In this document: in pieces, positions 35,268 to 40,067 of the stretch
Numbering within the stretch: the stretch's first letter is position 1
Layout: every line of letters starts with the position of its first letter
From: Candidatus Acetothermia bacterium
GTDB lineage: Bacteria > Bipolaricaulota > Bipolaricaulia > UBA7950
Direction: 5' to 3'
Length of the DNA: 40,067 nucleotides
Assembly: GCA_022684035.1 (NCBI GenBank)
Contig: JAJHSB010000056.1
Coordinates: 1 to 40,067 of the forward strand
Position numbers and translations under genes: made by a program
The notes under the pieces: model-generated
Told to the model about the DNA's origin: nothing
The model's input: only the letters and a program-made list of their open reading frames with translations
Databases searched by the model: none

Positions 35268-35992
35268 TCGCAGGGAAAAGACTGACTGCGCAAAAGACGA
35301 TTGCGGTTATTGTTGCTCTCGTCTTCCTTCTCGTTGTGCTTTTTTCATTCTCATTCATCGGCAAGAGACCAGGAGCAGGAGAAGAATTCATCAGGCAAGG
35401 AGTAGAAGATACTGGAGCAGTAAATATTGTTGCTGCTATCTACTTGAATTATCGCCTCTTTGACACGATCTTTGAGATTCTCGTCTTTGCCCTGGCAGTG
35501 ATCGGAGTTCGCTTCCACCTCCACGCAGTCAAAGGTAAACGGCCGGCGCTCAAAGAGACTCCGTTTCTCTCTGAATCAAACGTAGTCCGTGTGGCCGGCG
35601 ATCTATTAGCGCCTGTTGTGGCGCTGATCAGTCTCTTTTTGATCGTTACAGGGCATCTTACTCCTGGAGGGGGGTTCAGCGGCGGTGCTCTGCTGGGAAC
35701 AGGGATTCTGCTATTAGCGGTGGCAAGAGGGGGAGAACAGGTAGGACGTAGTCTAAACGACAATGTAGTAGACCGCCTGGAGCAGATCTTCTTTGTGGGC
35801 ATCATCGCTCTGAGTCTATTGCCACCGCTCTTTGGCCGACCACTCTTAGCTAATTTCCTGCCACTAGGAGAGCCGGGCCACCTGCTGAGCAGCGGGTGGA
35901 TTCCTCTCTACAATCTACTCATCGGAGGGAAAGTATTTATCGGAATATGGGCAATGATATACTGTTTTATTCGTCACCGTGGTGATGTGTGA
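35264..35992 (+). CDS. mnhB: Fused MbhE-like plus MnhB antiporter subunit
   Basis: A 242-residue membrane protein combining two antiporter modules. The first (about 1-88) has a membrane anchor, then VNIVAAIYLNYRLFDTIFEI (53-72), a segment equivalent to MbhE or the C-terminus of MrpA. The second (about 108-240) is MnhB, with LLAPVVALISLFLIVTGHLT followed by PGGGFSGGALLG. Four or five helices follow. It overlaps the preceding fusion gene by 4 nt, so translation is coupled. Confidence 0.9.
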   Translation: MIAGKRLTAQKTIAVIVALVFLLVVLFSFSFIGKRPGAGEEFIRQGVEDTGAVNIVAAIYLNYRLFDTIFEILVFALAVIGVRFHLHAVKGKRPALKETPFLSESNVVRVAGDLLAPVVALISLFLIVTGHLTPGGGFSGGALLGTGILLLAVARGGEQVGRSLNDNVVDRLEQIFFVGIIALSLLPPLFGRPLLANFLPLGEPGHLLSSGWIPLYNLLIGGKVFIGIWAMIYCFIRHRGDV

Positions 35993-36111
35993 TAGGTTTG
36001 AGGTTGAGAAGTTAAGCGGTTCACGGTTCGGGGGTCAGAAGAGAGGCAGAGATTCCTTCTCGGACTTACAATGATAGAAAAAGGCGTTCGTAAGGAGTAG
36101 ATAAACCAAGT
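35993..36111. repeat. Repeat insertion inside the antiporter operon
   Basis: This 119-bp gap breaks an otherwise overlapping operon. It contains AGATTCCTTCTCGG, then ACTTACAATGATAG (36050-36077), a degenerate version of the dispersed GAGATTGC...CGCAATGAC repeat family, preceded by GGGGTCAGAAGAG words of the CAG-heptamer type. The gap therefore looks like a repeat insertion between mnhB and mnhC. An AAGGAG box near 36092 lies rather far (14 nt) from the mnhC start. Confidence 0.6.
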
Positions 36112-36489
36112 ATGGAATGGATAAATGGAGTGACGATCGGTGTGGTTCTGTTCGTCATCGGCCTGCTTACCCTGATGTTACGGCGCGATTTGATCGTGAA
36201 ATTGCTCGGTCTTGGTCTGCTCAATACCAGTGTCATCCTTGTCCTCATCTCTCTCGGCTACTATACCCGTGGCGTTGCGCCGATTATTACTGGTAAACCA
36301 GAACAAATTTACATCGATCCGCTTCCGCAGGCATTGGTTCTCTCAGCTATCGTCATCAATCTCGCTATTCTGGCGCTGTCGCTCGTCTTCGTGATGATCC
36401 TTATGGAGCGATATCACACTACTGACTCAGTTAAGATCGCACAGCAAATAGAGTACGAAAGGAGCCAAGAACAGGCGCATATCCGATGA
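36112..36489 (+). CDS. mnhC: Mrp-type antiporter subunit C (NuoK-like)
   Basis: A 125-residue, three-helix protein of the MnhC/NuoK family, with LLGLGLLNTSVILVLISLGY (31-50) and the conserved DPLPQALVLSAIVINLAILA (68-87), typical of MnhC. NuoK-like subunits form part of the proton channel next to the large antiporter subunits. The start has a Shine-Dalgarno sequence at a long distance. It overlaps mnhD by 4 nt. Confidence 0.93.
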   Translation: MEWINGVTIGVVLFVIGLLTLMLRRDLIVKLLGLGLLNTSVILVLISLGYYTRGVAPIITGKPEQIYIDPLPQALVLSAIVINLAILALSLVFVMILMERYHTTDSVKIAQQIEYERSQEQAHIR

Positions 36490-38027
36490 ATCAATTACTA
36501 CTTCCCGTGCTCTTCTTTACTACCGGCTCGCTCGTCCTTCTCTGGCCACGCTACGCTCGGTTAATTACCCTGGTTGCTGTTCTGCTTAGTGGAGCGTTAG
36601 TCGCGGTTCTCACAACGCACTTTTTTGTCTACGGGCCCATCTCGTATACGATCGGAGGGTGGCCGGATGAGATAGGGATTGAACTTTATTTCGACACGAT
36701 CGGACTCTATTTCAGTGCACTGACCGTAGTGCTGGGGCTGGCAGTAAGTCTTTATTTGTGGAGTCGTCATATGCAGAGTCATTTTTACCTGCTGCTTAAT
36801 TTTTTCTTTGGATCGATCTATACACTTATCTTTGCCTATGATCTCTTTAATATCTTTGTGGCAATGGAGTTTCTTACCCTGCTTGCTTTCCTTCTTATCG
36901 GTTACCCGCGGCGGCCATATCAAATCTGGACCAGCCTCAAATACCTGATCTTATCAGCTATTGGTATGGGGCTGTATCTGTTGGGGGTGGCTGTTCTGTA
37001 TTACCATACCGGCGCACTCAATTTGGGGATAATCGCTGAACTCATCGCTGGTGAATATGAAATGTGGGTGATCGTAAGCAGTGCGCTAATGGTAACTGGA
37101 ATGGCAGTCCGAGCCGGCATCTTCTTATTCAGTATGTGGCTGCCTGATGCGTATTCGTTTTCATCTCCTGTTGTCGCCGCTCTGTTAGCCGGTCTGAGCA
37201 CGAAGATGGCCGGGATCATCCTTATCCGGTTGGCTGCCGCCTTTCCGATCGACTTTAGTCTGTTGATTCTCGGATGTATAACGGGCGTTCTGGGCGGATT
37301 ATATGCAATCTTCTCTCACGATTTACGACGCATCATATCTTTTTCCGCCTTCGCCCAGATCGGCTATTTATTGATCGGACTGGGAGGAAGCAGAGAAGCA
37401 GGAATTACCGGCGGCATGCTCCATCTTGTCGCTCACGGCCTCATTACCTCACTTCTCTTTCTCGCCGGTGGAACAGCAATAGCCGCAGTAGGAGGAGGTT
37501 CAGTGTCGCTGCTCAATGCCAAACGAGCAGTGATTTCACCGCTAGCGCGACTATCGTTGCTGATCGGATTATTGGCACTCAGCGGTTTTCCTTGGTTGCC
37601 TCCATTTGTCGGACGAGTTCTCCTCTCCGGCAGTATCGAAGCAGGGTGGCTGCAAGCGGTTGTCAGTCTCATTTCCTTGACCGGAGTCATTGCGATTGTC
37701 CGATTATTGCCGGTGGGTTATATCAGTGATCGCAACTCCTCGCTCTTTTCCTGCGACTTGAGTCTTGAGTCTCTATCGTTTGTTCTTCTGTTACTGCCGA
37801 TCATCTTTTTTGTGCCGCTCGTGAGAATGACCGGAATAGAAATCGATTTAGGAATCAATCTGATCAAACCGAGCATGATATTGATCAGCGGGATCCTGTT
37901 GTGGCACCTGGTACTCAAAGAGAGAATCACAGGTACACTTCCCAAAGGCATATTGCAGCTTGAATGGGCGATTATCACGCTGGTCGCTGGCTTTTCCATC
38001 ATTTATCTAATGATCGCGCTGTTATAG
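36486..38027 (+). CDS. mnhD: Mrp-type antiporter subunit D (NuoM/N-like)
   Basis: A 513-residue polytopic protein of the proton-conducting antiporter family shared with complex I subunits NuoL/M/N. It has about 14 membrane segments. Key features: YDLFNIFVAMEFLTLLAFLL with the conserved membrane Glu, AGIFLFSMWLPDAYSFSSPV (the Lys usual in many homologues is not evident here), LLAGLSTKMAGIILIRL with the channel Lys, and the loop HLVAHGLITSLLFLAGG. It would carry the ion-translocating channel. No MrpA partner is found. Last gene of the operon. Confidence 0.93.
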   Translation: MNQLLLPVLFFTTGSLVLLWPRYARLITLVAVLLSGALVAVLTTHFFVYGPISYTIGGWPDEIGIELYFDTIGLYFSALTVVLGLAVSLYLWSRHMQSHFYLLLNFFFGSIYTLIFAYDLFNIFVAMEFLTLLAFLLIGYPRRPYQIWTSLKYLILSAIGMGLYLLGVAVLYYHTGALNLGIIAELIAGEYEMWVIVSSALMVTGMAVRAGIFLFSMWLPDAYSFSSPVVAALLAGLSTKMAGIILIRLAAAFPIDFSLLILGCITGVLGGLYAIFSHDLRRIISFSAFAQIGYLLIGLGGSREAGITGGMLHLVAHGLITSLLFLAGGTAIAAVGGGSVSLLNAKRAVISPLARLSLLIGLLALSGFPWLPPFVGRVLLSGSIEAGWLQAVVSLISLTGVIAIVRLLPVGYISDRNSSLFSCDLSLESLSFVLLLLPIIFFVPLVRMTGIEIDLGINLIKPSMILISGILLWHLVLKERITGTLPKGILQLEWAIITLVAGFSIIYLMIALL

Positions 38028-38280
38028 GCAAGCAAATAAGACTTTTTTCTCTCTCCTGTATTACTATACCAGTACTCTCAATCGGGGAATAATTACTGAA
38101 CTCGTTACTGAAGAGTAAACGAGCTGCTCACGCGACAAGTACTGTTCTCACCAACTTTATCGCCATCTATGTGCTCATCTGGTGCAGCGGATAAACTAAA
38201 TATCCCATATTAGCAGAGTTGTCCGTGTCACAAGTTTCGGTGACAATTACAGCAGCTTGATAGAAGCAAGGAAATAAAAG
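38028..38280. promoter_or_regulatory. Spacer with possible operator before nucleotidyltransferase
   Basis: 253 bp without a gene. TTACTGAA occurs twice in tandem around 38091-38110, and TGTCAC/GTGACA (38226-38231/38240-38245) forms a short inverted repeat 36 bp before the next start. No terminator is evident after mnhD. Roles are not known. Confidence 0.35.
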
Positions 38281-39210
38281 ATGTCTCCAAAACTGACTCT
38301 GATTGTGATGGCCGCAGGAATCGGGAGCCGCTATGGCGGACTGAAACAGATCGATCCCATTGGTCCACACAACGAACTTATCATTGACTATTCGATCTAT
38401 GACGCACTCGCTGCCGGCTTTACCCGTGTCGTCTTCGTCATCAACGAAACGATCGAGCAATTGTTTCGCCAACGGGTAGGAGAGGCGATTGAAGATCATT
38501 GTGAAACTGCATACGTGCTGCAACGGATCGACAATCTCCCGGTTGGGTTTACCGTGCCGCCGGCAAGGACGAGACCATGGGGCACGGCACATGCGATACT
38601 CAGTTGCAAAGATATTGTTGACTCCCCATTTGCTGTGATCAATGCCGATGATTTCTATGGTCGCGCCTCGTTTCATATCTTGATCGATTACCTTAAAAAG
38701 TTGCGTGATAATAACGACTTAATCGAATGCTGTATGGTCGGATATGAACTGGAAAAGACATTGAGCAACCATGGCCACGTTACACGTGGTCTATGCACAG
38801 TCGATCAAACCGACTTTCTGGTAAAGATCGATGAACGCTCTCGCATTCAGAAGTTCGGCGAAGTTATAAAATATAGTGAAGACGGGATTCATTGGACCGA
38901 AATAGGGCCGGAAACCATCGTTTCAATGAATATGTGGGGGTTTGTTCCCTCCCTCTTCTCCGAACTTGAAACCCGTTTCCCCTCTTTCCTCCGCGAGAAG
39001 CAAGATGAAATAGAGCAGGCGGAGTTTCTCCTCCCGTCTGTCATCGGATCTATACTGAACGAGCAGCGGGCGCGAGTCAAAGTCTTACCAACGTGCGAAC
39101 AATGGTTCGGCGTCACCTATCAGCAGGATAGGGCGCAAGCCAGAGACGCGATCGCTCTTTTGATTCAGCAGGGTCTCTACCCCAAAAAGTTGTGGGGTAA
39201 CAAATCCTGA
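38281..39210 (+). CDS. Sugar-phosphate nucleotidyltransferase-like protein
   Basis: A 309-residue protein with a GT-A-like nucleotidyltransferase fold. The N-terminal LTLIVMAAGIGSRYGGLKQI (5-24) is the NTP-binding loop, with Arg17 and Lys22. RPWGTAHAIL (98-107) contacts the base, and NADDFYG (121-127) holds the metal-binding Asp. Such enzymes join a nucleoside triphosphate with a sugar 1-phosphate or similar. This subgroup is often annotated simply as nucleotidyltransferase, and the sugar is unknown. An AAGGAA box precedes the ATG. The gene is isolated, with no kinase or glycan genes nearby in the window. Confidence 0.88.
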   Translation: MSPKLTLIVMAAGIGSRYGGLKQIDPIGPHNELIIDYSIYDALAAGFTRVVFVINETIEQLFRQRVGEAIEDHCETAYVLQRIDNLPVGFTVPPARTRPWGTAHAILSCKDIVDSPFAVINADDFYGRASFHILIDYLKKLRDNNDLIECCMVGYELEKTLSNHGHVTRGLCTVDQTDFLVKIDERSRIQKFGEVIKYSEDGIHWTEIGPETIVSMNMWGFVPSLFSELETRFPSFLREKQDEIEQAEFLLPSVIGSILNEQRARVKVLPTCEQWFGVTYQQDRAQARDAIALLIQQGLYPKKLWGNKS

Positions 39211-39294
39211 TCGCCAATCTCAGGCATCCACTATTCAGATCCCAGTTACAGGTGTTATTGCAACCGGTAGATACCAGTAAAAATCCTTCTTAAC

Positions 39295-40067
39295 AGGCTG
39301 TCCAAAAAGTCCGGTGGGGGAGGTAACTGACGAGAGAGAAGCTGGAGAAGGTGAATGTGACGGAACCCGACTCTCGGCTGATGCAGGACAATCGGGGGGT
39401 GATCCAGCCGAGCTACAATGGTCAGATAGCGGTTGATGACAAATGGCAGATAAGCGTTGCGGCAGATGTCAGTTAGAATGCCACTGATCATGCTGAGTTC
39501 AAGTCTATGGTCAAGCAGGTGGAGCGAAATCTTAGGGCACTGCCTAAAGCAGGCAGTGCCGATGCTGGATATTCATCCTATGACAACCGGGAATATGCTG
39601 AAGGGAAAGGCTTAGACCTCTATATGCCAGACAACTTTCTGGAGGCGCTGGACGAGAAAGAGGCAGGCGAGAAGCGATATCACAAGAGTAATTTCCCGTA
39701 TGACGAAAGGAGAGATGCCTATGTTTGCCCGGAAGGTAAGGATTTGAAACGATGGGCAGAGCAGAAGCGCGGAGGGAAGCCGCCGCTTGTCATCGATCGA
39801 GGAGAGTCTTGCAGGGAGTGCTCGGTAAGGGAGCGATGTACAAGGGGAGAGACACGGACGGTAAGTCGAGACGGACGGGAGCTGCTGTTGGAGGCGATGA
39901 GGCAGAAGCTGAGAAGTAAGGGGGGGAAAACGGATCTATGTGAAACGTGGATACACGGTGGAACCAGTTTTTGGAGAGATAAAGTGGAATGGCAGGAAGC
40001 CAGCGATGAACCTGCGTGGCTTGATGAAAGTGCGGGGCGAGTTTCTGTTGATGTGCCTGGTGCACAA
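39295..40067 (+). pseudogene. Degenerate IS1182-family transposase (partial, runs off the window)
   Basis: The frame from 39327 encodes LTREKLEKVNVTEPDSRLMQ and continues as an IS1182-type DDE transposase: GVIQPSYNGQIAVDD, SADAGYSSYDN (second catalytic Asp), the CRECSVRERC Cys motif and, after a frame change, RIYVKRGYTVEPVFGEIKWN (catalytic Glu). It is broken: the N-terminal domain with the first Asp is missing, an in-frame TAG lies at 39474-39476, and a +1 frame change occurs near the G7-A4 run at 39920-39930. AGGCTGTCCAAAAAGTCCGG (39295-39314) looks like an insertion-sequence terminal repeat, so an internally deleted copy is likely. The right end is outside the window. Confidence 0.75.

Noticed and set aside
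39920-39931. Programmed frameshifting at G7-A4 in the transposase
   Set aside because: The same gene also has an in-frame stop and a missing N-terminus, so decay or a homopolymer error is more likely than a functional shift.

Overview
The window looks like a chromosomal segment (roughly 45-50% GC by eye) from an uncultivated, diderm, probably anaerobic bacterium. An outer membrane is implied by a predicted outer-membrane beta-barrel protein, a large secreted peptidase with a barrel-like C-terminus, and an RND-type exporter paired with a LolA-like lipoprotein-sorting protein. The lineage is unclear. NusG carries a large domain inserted in its N-terminal domain, as described for Thermotoga; EF-Tu has an unusual switch I; and intergenic regions hold word-like dispersed repeats of the sort seen in many candidate phyla. 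I lean towards a deep-branching candidate phylum such as Bipolaricaulota or a relative, with low confidence.

Layout. 1-480: repeats and a TetR promoter/operator. 482-4321 (+): TetR, RND/MMPL exporter and LolA-like protein in one operon. 4339-8690 (-): YidD, an OB-domain 5'-nucleotidase-like protein, a metallo-beta-lactamase-fold hydrolase and an Ap4A-type Nudix hydrolase. 8862-18211 (-): the transcription/translation block, in transcription order tRNA-Thr(TGT), tRNA-Tyr, tRNA-Thr(GGT), tuf, rpmG, tRNA-Trp, secE, nusG, rplK, rplA, rplJ, rplL, rpoB. The order resembles the thrU-tyrU-glyT-thrT-tufB plus secE-nusG-rplKAJL-rpoBC regions of E. coli, but rpoC does not follow rpoB. 18459-19589 (+): AcuC/HDAC-family deacetylase. 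19951-23722 (-): NADP-type secondary alcohol dehydrogenase, a repeat-rich gap, a phosphopantetheinyl transferase, FabG and YjbQ. 24105-24617 (+): a small membrane protein built on a glycine-rich ten-residue repeat. 24734-30637 (-): NadB, the M1-peptidase/barrel protein and a CorC/HlyC-type CBS protein. 30786-31006 (-): a broken nuclease-like gene. 31173-32330 (+): outer-membrane barrel protein. 32337-32972 (-): Nudix hydrolase. 33386-38027 (+): a seven-gene Mrp/Mbh-type cation/proton antiporter operon in which one subunit carries a solute-binding (SBP_bac_3-like) domain. 38281-39210 (+): sugar-phosphate nucleotidyltransferase-like protein. 39295-end: a degenerate IS1182-family transposase.

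How the genes fit together. The central block supplies the elongating ribosome (EF-Tu, L1, L7/L12, L10, L11, L33), Sec secretion (SecE; YidD elsewhere) and transcription (NusG, beta subunit). The Mrp-type operon would couple a proton or sodium gradient across the inner membrane. Its order E-F-G-(MbhD+SBP)-(MbhE+B)-C-D follows the archaeal-type Mbh/Mbx antiporter module rather than the classical mrpABCDEFG order; no hydrogenase genes follow within the window and no full-length MrpA is present. The most interesting points for follow-up are the antiporter/solute-binding fusion, the missing rpoC, the EF-Tu switch I, the M1-peptidase/barrel fusion and the heptanucleotide-phased repeats. All functional assignments are by reading protein motifs; no database search was run.
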